This document shows positions 49,422 through 58,412 of a DNA stretch of 64,000 bases, one piece after another. Under the pieces are notes generated by a model. That model saw nothing but the letters and a program-made list of their open reading frames with translations, searched no databases and was not told where the DNA came from. Source of the DNA: Oscillospiraceae bacterium (GTDB lineage: Bacteria > Bacillota > Clostridia > Oscillospirales > Oscillospiraceae); NCBI GenBank assembly GCA_022799035.1, contig JAAWNQ010000005.1:32126-96125 (forward strand). The letters run 5' to 3'. Made by a program: the position numbers and the translations under genes. Each line of letters begins with the position of its first letter. Position 1 is the first letter of the stretch.

Positions 49422-50984
49422 TCATGGGGTCTGGATATAAATGCCTGTTTCCGCCGACCAGTCCACGGTGAAGCCCAAGGCGGCTCCCAGATCCCGAAGC
49501 CTGAAATAGGTGCTCCCGCCCCCATGCGTGTCGGTGATCACAAAGGAATCCAAGACCACCTCTTGGCCGTTTACCTTTACCGGATCGGTTTGGACGGTGT
49601 AGTATGCCATGCCCGAGCGGGAGCCGGACAGCTCAGAACCGTTGGGGGAGTATCGTTTTCCGGGGGCGAGGGAGATGGAACCATCCCACTCCACCTCAAA
49701 TTGCGCGGCGGTGCCGTTTAGGATGATAGCCAGATCCCGCAGCTTGATATAGTTGGTGTCGTTTCCATTCTCATCCTTCAAAGCGTAGCAGGGGAATTGA
49801 ACGGCCGAACCGTCCACCAGCACAGCTTGGGAGGAGGCGTAGGCCATGTCGGGGGCGGCGTTGGGCGGGATGGTGAAGAGCTGAACGGGAAGGGGCTGGT
49901 ACGGGCTGGTACGGTCGTCGGAGACCGTTCCGGCAAAGCCGTTTCCAAGCTGTCCTTTGTCATTGAGTCCCCATACCCACAGGGAGGAGTCTATTTTGCG
50001 GGCGATGGCGAAAAATTCTCCGGCAGTCACCTCGTCCACATCGGCCATGATCTGGGTGGGGAGAGGAACATAGTCCTCTCCGCCGGTCCCGGCCTCTCCG
50101 AAGATATTGGAGCCGCAGACCCAAAGGCTGTTGTCCTCCTTGATGATATAGCTGGTGGAGTTGGCCGCCGCCACGTCCCGGACCCCCTCCATGACCTGCG
50201 CGGGGCGGGAGCAGTAGCCTTGGTCGAAGCAGTCCACCTTGTCGTAATGCTCCTCAAAGAGAAGCCCGCCCGCGATCCCCCAAGCCCACAGGGTGCCGTC
50301 CTCCCGCACCGCCAGAGCGTGGATATTGCCCAGAGCCATTTTGGTTACTTTGTCCAGTACCCAAACAGGCTCCTCCCGGTAAATGTCGAGCCACCCTGAG
50401 TCGGGGCTTTCCCGGCCGTTTCCCAGCACGCTGAACGCGTCGTCTCCCCAAGCCCAGAGGCTTCCGTCCTTCCGGAGAGCGAAGACTGTGGAGGAGTCCG
50501 CGAGAAAATCGGCGACCTCATCAAACAGGGGGACCATTTGAAGGGTCTCCCTGTCAATGGGGACTCCGCCGGGGGAGAGGGTCCCTGAATGGTTGCTTCC
50601 CCAGCCGTAAAGGACGCCATCCTCGGTAAGCACATAGCCGCAGTCCGCAAGGTAGTCATACTCCGCCTTTACGGCCCCGGTCATCCATTCTATTCCCTCT
50701 CCGGAAAATCCCTCGGAGAAAAAGAGAAGGGTCCCGTCGGTGCGGACCAGCATAGAGGGAACACCGGAGGTGGCTTGGGCGGTACAGCCGTTTCCCTCTA
50801 CGACCCGGTGGGGAAGCCCATCCTCATATCCAAAATCCCAGACAGAGCCGCTGTCGTCAATGTAGGTGGTCCAGTTAAAATTGGCGTTGAGGCGGGGAGA
50901 ACCGTTTCCCGCCCCCAGAGCTGCCGGAGAAAAGAGGCTGAACATGACCAAGGTCAAAAATAACGCCGGAACAGACTTTTTCAC
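49422..50984 (-). CDS. Secreted RCC1-like repeat protein with stalk domains
   Basis: This 520-aa exported protein has a signal peptide (VKKSVPALFLTLVMFSLFSPAALG). A beta-propeller-like RCC1 region lies at about residues 40-335, with repeated 'ALRKDGSLWAWGDDAFSVLGNG' / 'VREDGTLWAWG' / 'KEDNSLWVCGSNIFGEAG' units. Two copper-amine-oxidase-type stalk domains follow in the C-terminus (NYIKLRDLAIILNGT and YFRLRDLGAALGFTVDW). GTG 50984 is preferred over ATG 50993, which sits only 2 nt after the AAGGAAGG. A surface adhesion or carbohydrate-contact role is possible but unproven. Confidence 0.85.
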   Translation of the reverse strand: MKKSVPALFLTLVMFSLFSPAALGAGNGSPRLNANFNWTTYIDDSGSVWDFGYEDGLPHRVVEGNGCTAQATSGVPSMLVRTDGTLLFFSEGFSGEGIEWMTGAVKAEYDYLADCGYVLTEDGVLYGWGSNHSGTLSPGGVPIDRETLQMVPLFDEVADFLADSSTVFALRKDGSLWAWGDDAFSVLGNGRESPDSGWLDIYREEPVWVLDKVTKMALGNIHALAVREDGTLWAWGIAGGLLFEEHYDKVDCFDQGYCSRPAQVMEGVRDVAAANSTSYIIKEDNSLWVCGSNIFGEAGTGGEDYVPLPTQIMADVDEVTAGEFFAIARKIDSSLWVWGLNDKGQLGNGFAGTVSDDRTSPYQPLPVQLFTIPPNAAPDMAYASSQAVLVDGSAVQFPCYALKDENGNDTNYIKLRDLAIILNGTAAQFEVEWDGSISLAPGKRYSPNGSELSGSRSGMAYYTVQTDPVKVNGQEVVLDSFVITDTHGGGSTYFRLRDLGAALGFTVDWSAETGIYIQTP

Positions 50985-51082
50985 GGGGATCATCCCTTCC
51001 TTATTCCTATAAAGGGCGGTTTTCTATATTATATCAGGAAGATCCTTTGCCTACAAGGGGTCTGCCTCACAAAAATTCCCTC

Positions 51083-51138
51083 TTGACAACTGTATGTATC
51101 ACATATATACTGTATATGTTCGATAGATACAGTATCTA
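51083..51138 (+). promoter_or_regulatory. Promoter and GntR-type operator of the ABC-2 operon
   Basis: TTGACA (51083-51088) and TATACT (51106-51111) are 17 bp apart. The palindrome TAGATAC-A-GTATCTA (51124-51138) lies just downstream, covering the expected transcription start. YtrA-type GntR regulators autoregulate such operons, so this is the probable operator. Confidence 0.78.
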
Positions 51139-51162
51139 CAAAGAGCAGATGGGAGTGACCAC

Positions 51163-51537
51163 ATGGATATCATCATCCGAAATACGGGGGAGACCCCCAT
51201 CTACGACCAGATCACCCGGCAGGTCAAGACGTTGATCCTCACCGGGGTCCTGGGGGAGGGGGAGGCGCTGCCCTCCATGCGGGCTCTGGCCCGGGATCTG
51301 CGGATCAGCGTGATCACCACCAAGCGGGCCTACGAGGAGCTGGAGCGGGAGGGCTTTATCACCACCGTCCCCGGCAAGGGCTGCTTCGTGGCCCCCCGGA
51401 ACCTGGAGCTGGTCCGGGAGAACGCCCTTCGCCAGGTGGAGGAGCACCTTCAGCGGGCGGTGGAAGCCGCCAAGCTGGGCGGGATCGCCGCCGCCGAGGT
51501 CAGGGAAACCTTAGACATTCTCTATGGGGAGGAATAA
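51163..51537 (+). CDS. GntR-family (YtrA subfamily) regulator
   Basis: This 124-aa short GntR protein has a winged HTH (TPIYDQITRQVKTLILTGVLGEGEALPSMRALARDLRISVITTKRAYEELEREGFI) and only a short helical tail, which is the YtrA form usually linked to ABC transporter operons. GGGAGTG precedes ATG. It ends 3 bp before the ATPase gene. Confidence 0.93.
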   Translation: MDIIIRNTGETPIYDQITRQVKTLILTGVLGEGEALPSMRALARDLRISVITTKRAYEELEREGFITTVPGKGCFVAPRNLELVRENALRQVEEHLQRAVEAAKLGGIAAAEVRETLDILYGEE

Positions 51538-51540
51538 ACC

Positions 51541-52380
51541 ATGGAATACGCTATGAAACTGGACCATCTCACCAAGGACTTCGGGTCCTTCAAACTGGAC
51601 GACGTCTCCTTCGCCATCCCCGGGGGCACCATCCTGGGGCTCATCGGGGAGAACGGGGCGGGCAAGTCCACCGCCATCAAGTGCCTGCTGGGCGTCCTGC
51701 ACCCCACCTCCGGCGGTGTGGAGCTGCTGGAGGGGGAGGGCCTTGCCGGGGTGGGCTATGTCCCCGACGAGTGTCCCTTTTCCGACCAGCTGAAGGTACG
51801 GCAGGTGGGGAAGTTCTGCGCCGGGCTTTTCCCCGGCTGGGAGGACAGTCTCTTTGCCCACTACCTCCAAAAATTCGAACTGCCCGGGGATAGGAAGGTG
51901 AAGGAGCTCTCCCGGGGCATGAAGATGAAGCTGTCCATCGCCGTGGCCCTGAGCCACCGGCCCAAGCTGCTGGTGCTGGACGAGGCCACCTCCGGCCTGG
52001 ACCCGGTGGTGCGGGACGAGATCCTGGACGAGTTTCTGGCCTTTATCCAGGACGAGGACCACGCCATCCTCATCTCCAGTCACATCACCAGCGACCTGGA
52101 GAAGATCTGCGACTATGTGGTCTACCTCCATAAGGGGAGAGTCACCATCTCGGGGGCCAAGGATGAGCTGCTGGAGACTTACGGCAGGCTGAACTGCTCC
52201 AAGGCCGACCTTTCCCGGGTGGACCCCGGGCTCATCGTGGGCAAGCGGGAGGGGGACTACGGCTGCCAGGCCCTCATCAACGATAGGGCGGCCTTCCAAA
52301 AGGCCTGTCCCGACCTGCCCCTGGATCCGCCCACCCTGGAGGACCTGATGATCTTCACCACAAGGGGCGACCGGGGATGA
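51541..52380 (+). CDS. ABC transporter ATP-binding protein (YtrB/BcrA-like)
   Basis: This 279-aa exporter-type ATPase has Walker A (GENGAGKST), the signature variant LSRGMKMKLSIAVALSHRPKLLVLDEATSGLDP and the switch His (ISSHITSDLEKI). The LSRGM signature is typical of YtrB-like and bacitracin or lantibiotic-type systems. GGAGG precedes ATG. Overlaps the next gene by 4 bp. Confidence 0.93.
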   Translation: MEYAMKLDHLTKDFGSFKLDDVSFAIPGGTILGLIGENGAGKSTAIKCLLGVLHPTSGGVELLEGEGLAGVGYVPDECPFSDQLKVRQVGKFCAGLFPGWEDSLFAHYLQKFELPGDRKVKELSRGMKMKLSIAVALSHRPKLLVLDEATSGLDPVVRDEILDEFLAFIQDEDHAILISSHITSDLEKICDYVVYLHKGRVTISGAKDELLETYGRLNCSKADLSRVDPGLIVGKREGDYGCQALINDRAAFQKACPDLPLDPPTLEDLMIFTTRGDRG

Positions 52381-53030
52381 GGGGCTTTCTGCGGCGTGAC
52401 CTCTGCCTGCTCCGGTTGGGCGCCTGGTTTTATCCGGTAATAGTAGCGGTGGCCTTTGTGGTGAGTATGATATTCTCCAAGTCGGGGGTGGCCGACTATA
52501 CGGTTTATTTCCTCCTGGTTTTCGGAATGGAGAGTCTTTACACGCTCATGACCTACGACGGCATGAACGGCTGGCTCCCCTATGCCGCCGCCATCCCCGA
52601 CGGGAGAAAGAAGATGGTGGACGCCCGCTACTTCCTGGCCCTCTGTACCGCCCTGCTCCTGGCGGTCCTGCTCGGGCTCTACACCCTTGTGCGGGGGGAG
52701 AGGCTGGTCCTCTGGGCGATGGGTTTCTATACCGGCGCCTTTCTTCTCGTTCACTCGGTGACCCAGCCCATCGGCTTCTGCTTGGGCTATGTGGGGACCA
52801 AGGGGCGGCTGACTGTCACCATGGTCACCTTTGTGATGCTGGGGGTGCTGGGCGGTCTTTTCTCCGGGGTGCTGAAAAACGCCAGGGAGGATCTGGCCCG
52901 GGGTGCCCTCCGGGGGGACGTAGGGGGCTTTTTCGCCGCCCTGGCGGGGGCCCTCCCCCTTCTGGGCCTGGGGACCTTGGCCCTGTCCTGGCGGCTCAGC
53001 CGCCAAATCATGGAAAAAAAGGAGTTTTGA
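52377..53030 (+). CDS. ABC-2-type transporter permease
   Basis: This 217-aa protein has about six TM helices (for example VIVAVAFVVSMIF, VYFLLVFGMESLY, LALCTALLLAVLLG). The 'MTYDGMNGWLPYAAAIPDGRKKMVDARYFL' stretch is typical of ABC-2 permeases of this subtype. It starts with an overlap of 4 bp with the ATPase. The next gene encodes a paralogue of the same layout, so the two probably form a heterodimeric channel. Confidence 0.88.
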   Translation: MRGFLRRDLCLLRLGAWFYPVIVAVAFVVSMIFSKSGVADYTVYFLLVFGMESLYTLMTYDGMNGWLPYAAAIPDGRKKMVDARYFLALCTALLLAVLLGLYTLVRGERLVLWAMGFYTGAFLLVHSVTQPIGFCLGYVGTKGRLTVTMVTFVMLGVLGGLFSGVLKNAREDLARGALRGDVGGFFAALAGALPLLGLGTLALSWRLSRQIMEKKEF

Positions 53031-53033
53031 GCC

Positions 53034-53645
53034 ATGACCGGTTTTCTGAAACGGGACTTTTATCTCATGGAAACAAACCTGAGATTTTACCTCCTGTTTA
53101 TCGTGGCCTTTGCCATCCTGGCGGCCTTTACCGACTTCAGCGTAGCCTTTCTGTCCATCTATGTGGTGATCTTTGCCATGTCCAGCGTCATGGGCCTTTT
53201 CAGCTACGACGACATGAGCCGCTGGACCGCCTACGGCGCCGCCGCCCCGGCGGGACGGATGGCTATGGTGGACGCCCGGTATCTCCTGACTCTCCTGATC
53301 TCGGTGGGGATCTCGCTGTTCCAGATGCTGATCAGCCTGCTGGGAGGGGAGGCGGGGGATCTTCCCATGGCCGCCCTCTATGGCGGGGGATTTCTTCTCT
53401 ACGCCGCGGTGACCCTCCCCGTCTGTTATCACTTCGGCGGCACCAAGGCCCGGACAGTGATGATCCTGATCGTGGCGGTGATGGGCGCCCTTATCGGTAT
53501 GGGGGCCACCACCCTGCAGCTCAGCAGCGGCTTCGGAAGGGTATCCCTGCCCTCCCCGTTCCTCCTTCTCCCCCTGGCGGGGATCGCCGCCCTGGCCATC
53601 TCCTGGCGCGTCTCCCTGGGGATCATGGGGAGGAAGGAGCTGTAA
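53034..53645 (+). CDS. ABC-2-type transporter permease, paralogue
   Basis: This 203-aa protein has six TM helices and the same core motif as its neighbour (FSYDDMSRWTAYGAAAPAGRMAMVDARYLLTLL), but it has diverged. It starts 3 bp after the upstream permease. Last gene of the operon. Substrate unknown. Confidence 0.88.
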   Translation: MTGFLKRDFYLMETNLRFYLLFIVAFAILAAFTDFSVAFLSIYVVIFAMSSVMGLFSYDDMSRWTAYGAAAPAGRMAMVDARYLLTLLISVGISLFQMLISLLGGEAGDLPMAALYGGGFLLYAAVTLPVCYHFGGTKARTVMILIVAVMGALIGMGATTLQLSSGFGRVSLPSPFLLLPLAGIAALAISWRVSLGIMGRKEL

Positions 53646-53670
53646 GGAAAAGGGGCCAAAAAGCACAAAC

Positions 53671-53707
53671 AGAGCCGCGCTGTACCGGGTACAGCGCGGC
53701 TCTGTTT
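53671..53707. terminator. Terminator between the ABC-2 operon and the AraC gene
   Basis: A perfect 16-bp stem (AGAGCCGCGCTGTACC / GGTACAGCGCGGCTCT) is followed by GTTT. It lies between convergent genes. Confidence 0.8.
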
Positions 53708-53712
53708 GCCGT

Positions 53713-54940
53713 TCACCGTTCATTTTCCCTGTATTCCGTGGGCGTGACCCCGGTGTGCCGCTTAAAGACGGCGTTGAAATACCGGGGATCGTTCAGCCCT
53801 ACGTGCTGGGCGATCCGGGCGATCTTCCAGTCGGTCTCCTTCAGCAGATGCTGGGCTTGCTCGATGCGGATGCGGGTGATGTACTGGGTCAGCCCGATCC
53901 CCATCTCCCGTTTGAACAGGTGGCTCAGGTAGCTGGGGTTGACGTGAAGATGGCCGGCGATGGTGGTCAGGTCGATGGGGTTATAATACTGCTTGCGGAT
54001 AAAGCGGGCTGTGCGGATGGAAAGCCCGTCGGGATGGAGGGGCGGCAGCTTGCATTCGGAGAGCAGCCGCAGGATCAGGATATGGACCGACCCATACAGC
54101 TCCTCAATGAACAAAAACCGGTCCATATCCAGAGCCTCCGCGATCTCCAGGGTGCCGGACAGCCCCAGGATGAGGCACAGGTCGTCCATCCGCTTTTTGA
54201 GGAGGACCATCACTTCGGCGCAAAGCCGTTTGTCCTGGGCGTGTTTGAGCTGTTCCAGCAGCAAAGTGCGCAGCAGCGCCTCCGACCCCTGGACATCCCG
54301 CAGGAACATCCGGTCTGAAAGCTCCGCCAGCTCCCGCTCCACCTCCACCATGCTGGTGGGGACCAGATCCCGCTGGGCCTGCTGGGCGCCAAACACGGAG
54401 GAAAAAGGCTCGCTCATACAGGGCCTGGGTCTGGGCGAAGGCCCGCTGATAAGCCTCGTAGCTGTCGATCCGGTGGGAGAAGACGGTGATGTTGCCGATC
54501 GGAGGTCCCTTATGGACCCCAAACCGGATGTAATAGGTCTCCAGAAAGGCCCCCAGATGCTCCGCCAGAGATTGAATATCCACCTCCCCCCTGGGGGAGA
54601 CCACCACCAGGATACGCTTGGAATAGTCGTAGTTCAGCACGGTCATCTCGCTTGAAAATCCCAGGGAGTCTGCCAGGCGCGCCGCCTCGGCCTGAAGCTG
54701 GTCCACCTGCTCGATCAGGTCGGACCGGCGCATCCCCAGCCGCTCCATATAAAAGCGCCTGGGAAGTCCCGTAAGGATCAGGTAGCAGTGGGAGAAGTCG
54801 ATGTTCAGCTTGATCCCCATCTCCTGCTCCATATTTTGGAGTTGGCTGTAACTCTGCCCGAAGAGGGACTCGTTCATGGCGTAAAAAATACAGTTTCGCT
54901 CCCGGTTTTTCTCCGGCTGATGGGTCTCCGTTGGGTTCAT
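53713..54940 (-). pseudogene. AraC-family regulator split by a frameshift
   Basis: Two overlapping ORFs code one AraC protein. The N-terminal half (MNPTETHQPEKN to AYQRAFAQTQALYERAF) is in one frame and the C-terminal half (SSVFGAQQAQRDLVPTSM ... the HTH with HVNPSYLSHLFKREMGIGLTQYI and RYFNAVFKRHTGVTPTEYREN) in another. The switch lies at a run of five A (54402-54406 plus strand; T5 in the coding strand), and removing one base restores a continuous frame of about 408 codons. It could be a genuine inactivation, a phase-variable homopolymer or a sequencing error. It lies directly downstream of, and co-directional with, the flavoprotein reductase gene, so it may regulate it. Confidence 0.85.
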
Positions 54941-54962
54941 AGGCTCCCTCCCGAATCATGAG

Positions 54963-54997
54963 CCAAAGTCCTCCCGTGGAAAGCGGGAGGACTTTGG
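54963..54997 (-). terminator. Hairpin between the reductase and AraC genes
   Basis: A 14-bp perfect stem (CCAAAGTCCTCCCG / CGGGAGGACTTTGG) with a 7-nt loop lies after the reductase stop. No strong T-run on the minus strand. Confidence 0.6.
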
Positions 54998-55014
54998 GGG
55001 TATCAGGCTTGATT

Positions 55015-56727
55015 TTATTTCGCCAGAATAGTCTGGGCGATCTGGCTGCCCTCGAAGACGTTGATGGTGGTGGGGGCGCAGCCGAACAGGCCGTCGCCGG
55101 CCAGCTCGCCGATGGCGTAGAGGTTATCGCACACGGTTCCGTCGGTCTTGACCACCTGCAGAGCCTCATTGACCTTCACGCCGCCCAGAGTCACCTGGAT
55201 GCCCGGCTGAGTCTGCACCGCGTAGTAGGGGGCGGTCTCCAGGGCGGTGTTCATATACATGGTCCGGCCGAAGTCCTCATCCTTCTCATTCTTCACATAG
55301 CCGCCGTAGGTCTCCACCGTGGCCTTCAGGTTGTCCGCCGGCACGCCGATCATGCCGGCCAGCTCCTCGATGGTGTCGGCCTTCACGATGTAGCCGGACT
55401 CGAGGAAGCCCTGGAGCCGCTTGGAGGAATCCAGGCTGACCTGGTCCATGATCAGGTAGCAGTAGTCGCCCTCCTGCTCCATCATGTGACCGGAGAGGGT
55501 GGTGTAATCGGTGATGTACTCATCGCAGAAACGCTGGCCGTTCATGTTGACCATGATGGCTCCGGCGGTGCGGGCCGCGCTCAGGGAGACGCTCACGCTG
55601 CCGTCGGCGTAAACGGAGGGGTTGAGTCGAACGTTGTCGATCTCCTCAAAGGCAGCGCCGATGGCCTCCGCCATGGCGTGTCCGTCACCGGTGCTGCCCT
55701 TGGCGGTGGTGCTGGGAAGGCCGGCCCAGTCGGGGCTGTACTTGGCGATGGCCTCCGGACTGGCGGCGTAGCCGCCGGTGGCCAGGACCACGTTGTCGGC
55801 AAAAATGTTGTACTGGCCGCCCTCGTCCTCGGCCACAACGCCTTTGATCACGCCGTTTTCTTCAATGAGGGAGACCGCCTTGGTGTTCAGGCGGAGGTTG
55901 ACCCCGGCGTTCTCCAGCTCGGCCTTCATCACCCGCACCATCTCCACGCCCAGGGAGCTGCCGTCGGAGGTGCCGATCTGGTAGTAGGACATGGGCCGGG
56001 TAAAGTCCGCGCCGATCTCCAGGAACCAGTCCAGAATGTTCTGGGAGTCCTGGAACATGGCGGTCATACGGTCCGCGTCAAAGGCGGGGTTGAGCTTCTG
56101 CTGCTTGGCCACATAGTCCTCAATGGTGACGGTGTCCACCCCTGCGTCTTTCTGCATCTGGGTGCCCATGACCACCAGATAGGTGGCGGACAGGGTGGTG
56201 GCGCCGCCCACCATGGGCTGCTTTTCGATGAGCAGCACGTCGTGACCCGCCTTGGTCAGGTCGATGGCGGTCTTCATGCCTGCGCCGCCCGCGCCCACCA
56301 CCAGGGTGGACACGGTCACGTCCTCGGTCTTGCCGGCGGCGGGGGACTGCCCGTCCTCCTTGGTCTGCCAGGCATTCACGTCCAGTCCCGCCTCGGTGAG
56401 GGCGGCGGCGGTGGCCTCCAGAATGGCCTTGCTGGTGTTGGTGGCGCCGGAGACGGCCTCCACATTGAGGGTCTGCCCGGCCACAATGGCCGCCGGGATG
56501 GTCTCGATAGCGGCGTCACAGATCCCCGGGGTCTCCCCGTGCTCGGTGACGGTGACAGCGTTCACCCCGCCGTTCTCCACCACCACCTCGACCTTCACCG
56601 GCCCGTTGTTGCCCTGGGCGCTGCCGGTGTAAGTCTTGGCCCCTTCGCTCTCCGTCTGCTTGGGTCCGCAGCCGGCCAGCGCCATGCTGACCACCAGCGC
56701 CAGAGACAAAAGACGATCCTTTTTCAT
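55015..56727 (-). CDS. Secreted lipoprotein FAD/FMN-dependent reductase (fumarate-reductase-like)
   Basis: This 570-aa flavoprotein is exported as a lipoprotein (LALVVSMALAGCG). An FMN-binding domain at residues about 30-115 contains the covalent-FMN signature (AVSGATNTS). The FAD_binding_2 domain begins at about 132 with VVGAGGAGMKTAIDLTKAG and IEKQPMVGGAT, and continues to a C-terminal NLYAIGELAGDGLFG. This layout is that of extracellular electron-transfer reductases (fumarate, urocanate or related acids). The electron-acceptor substrate is not evident. GGAGG precedes ATG 56727. Confidence 0.92.
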   Translation of the reverse strand: MKKDRLLSLALVVSMALAGCGPKQTESEGAKTYTGSAQGNNGPVKVEVVVENGGVNAVTVTEHGETPGICDAAIETIPAAIVAGQTLNVEAVSGATNTSKAILEATAAALTEAGLDVNAWQTKEDGQSPAAGKTEDVTVSTLVVGAGGAGMKTAIDLTKAGHDVLLIEKQPMVGGATTLSATYLVVMGTQMQKDAGVDTVTIEDYVAKQQKLNPAFDADRMTAMFQDSQNILDWFLEIGADFTRPMSYYQIGTSDGSSLGVEMVRVMKAELENAGVNLRLNTKAVSLIEENGVIKGVVAEDEGGQYNIFADNVVLATGGYAASPEAIAKYSPDWAGLPSTTAKGSTGDGHAMAEAIGAAFEEIDNVRLNPSVYADGSVSVSLSAARTAGAIMVNMNGQRFCDEYITDYTTLSGHMMEQEGDYCYLIMDQVSLDSSKRLQGFLESGYIVKADTIEELAGMIGVPADNLKATVETYGGYVKNEKDEDFGRTMYMNTALETAPYYAVQTQPGIQVTLGGVKVNEALQVVKTDGTVCDNLYAIGELAGDGLFGCAPTTINVFEGSQIAQTILAK

Positions 56728-56885
56728 TGTTGAGTCCTCCTATTTATCCTTTTATCCGGGATCCCTCTCCGGGGACCCTTGACAAAAGAATAACATTTTC
56801 GACCTGCTTTTCCTATTCGAAATTCTTTGGGTTTGGGGAAAAATTTTGTGAATTTCCTTTGGTATGACCGCAGGCCAAAAAACAG

Positions 56886-56918
56886 CGGGCCCTGCCGGAA
56901 CCTCTCCGGCAGGGCCCG
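56886..56918. terminator. Terminator upstream of the XpaC-like gene end
   Basis: A perfect 14-bp stem (CGGGCCCTGCCGGA / TCCGGCAGGGCCCG) follows the XpaC-like stop (minus strand) and ends in a short G/T tract. Confidence 0.75.
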
Positions 56919-56943
56919 TTTCAGCGGCGAAGGGAAAGGGACC

Positions 56944-58197
56944 TTAGCCTCCCATGGTCATCCCAGACCCCAGTCCGTCCTTGTCCAGCATCCGCTCCAG
57001 CACCTCCACGTCGGTGGCGATGTCCATGGCCTCGGTGCGGAAGAGCTGGTCCAGCTGCTTCTCAAAGCCCTCCACCACCTTGTCCATCATCCCCTCGATC
57101 CGCTCCTTGGCGGCGGAGATATTCTCCCCCTCCACCCCCTGGGACTCCAACTGGGCGTATGTCCGCAGGAGCTTCAGGGTGGTGGGCAGGTAATAGTTGA
57201 GGAACTGGCGCAGCTCGGCGGCCTTGGCCGGGTTCTGCCGCTGGTAGTCCAGGATCTTGCCGGTGATCTCTCCGATCCGGTCGATCTTCCGGCTCATCTC
57301 GTCATCGGGGATGGCGTCGTTCACCGCCTTGATCTGCCGGAGGATGGCGTCGTCCTCATCCTCCTTGGGCTGGGCCTTGGGCTTTTCCGCCTCCCGGGCG
57401 GGGGCCTCCTCCCGGCGGGGGGCCTCATAGCCCTGGTCGGTGAGCACCAGCCGCCCCGAGGCCCTGTCTATGTACCCCATGGGCAGGGTCCCGTCGGAGA
57501 GCATTTTCTGGAGGTCGGAGAGGACCTTTTTCTCGCTGACCCCGGCGGAGCCTGCCAGGTCGGAGAGAAACACGGAGTTCCGGTTGCCGATGACCCCCAT
57601 ATAAAGCCGCTGCCGCCGGCCAAACCGGGTGCGGGACAGGCCGGTCCAGGCCATGGCCAGCCCCGCGCAGAAGAAGCCGAAAAGGGGAAACCAGGTGTCC
57701 CAGAAGGCAAGGCCGTAGCTGCTGAGCTCATCCACCAGGGGGATGAGGGTGCAAAAGCTGATCAGGCCGCCCAGGAAGGTGAGGCTTTTCCCGCTCTTGG
57801 GCTTACGGAAACGCCATCTCTTTCCGGCCCCGCTCTGGGGCTGGGCCCTCTGCGGTCCGGCGGGCGCGCCGCCGTAGGAGTAGGGCCGCTGGGCGGTTCC
57901 CTGCCCAGCCTTAGCCGCCCCTGCCGGGGCGGCTCCGAAGGAGGCGGGACCCTGGGTCGTTCCCTGGCCTTGATATCCGCTCTGGGCGGCATGGGGAGGG
58001 GGAGTCTGCCGCCGCCGCTGCTGCTGGTCCTGGGAGAACCGGTCGTAGCCCTGCCGCAGGTCCTGCTGGATCCTGTCGGTAGGGATGACCACCCCGCCCA
58101 GATTCAAAAACAAAAGGATCATACCGATGGGCCAGAAAAAGATAAACCCCAGCACGATGGCCCACCAGGGGATATTGGATTCCGGTTTGTTGGACAT
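56944..58197 (-). CDS. XpaC-like (5-bromo-4-chloroindolyl phosphate hydrolysis family) protein
   Basis: This 417-aa protein has two N-terminal hydrophobic stretches (about residues 12-32 and, after a Gln/Pro/Arg-rich linker, 145-190). A basic region follows, then a helical C-terminal XpaC domain (ILRQIKAVNDAIPDDEMSRKIDRIGEITGKILDYQRQNPAKAAELRQFLNYYLPTTLKLL). This family usually sits with the tellurite-resistance TelA gene, which is not seen here. Start MSNK at 58197 after AGGAGG; the GTG at 58203 is the ORF-track start. The function of XpaC is not settled. Confidence 0.85.
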   Translation of the reverse strand: MSNKPESNIPWWAIVLGFIFFWPIGMILLFLNLGGVVIPTDRIQQDLRQGYDRFSQDQQQRRRQTPPPHAAQSGYQGQGTTQGPASFGAAPAGAAKAGQGTAQRPYSYGGAPAGPQRAQPQSGAGKRWRFRKPKSGKSLTFLGGLISFCTLIPLVDELSSYGLAFWDTWFPLFGFFCAGLAMAWTGLSRTRFGRRQRLYMGVIGNRNSVFLSDLAGSAGVSEKKVLSDLQKMLSDGTLPMGYIDRASGRLVLTDQGYEAPRREEAPAREAEKPKAQPKEDEDDAILRQIKAVNDAIPDDEMSRKIDRIGEITGKILDYQRQNPAKAAELRQFLNYYLPTTLKLLRTYAQLESQGVEGENISAAKERIEGMMDKVVEGFEKQLDQLFRTEAMDIATDVEVLERMLDKDGLGSGMTMGG

Positions 58198-58412
58198 AAG
58201 CACCTCCTGCGGCTATGAATGAAACCAGGATAAAATCATAGGCTAAGATACACCAAAAACTATCATACAACGATTTTGCCCCGTTGTAAAGAAAAAACCT
58301 GGATAGAAAAAAGTGCCTGTAACCGTTCTGTTATTGCTTTTTGTGGTGGAAACTCGTATAATGACTCTATATCTTGTGTTATCTGCGTGGCAGATCAATG
58401 GAGTGATCGAAT

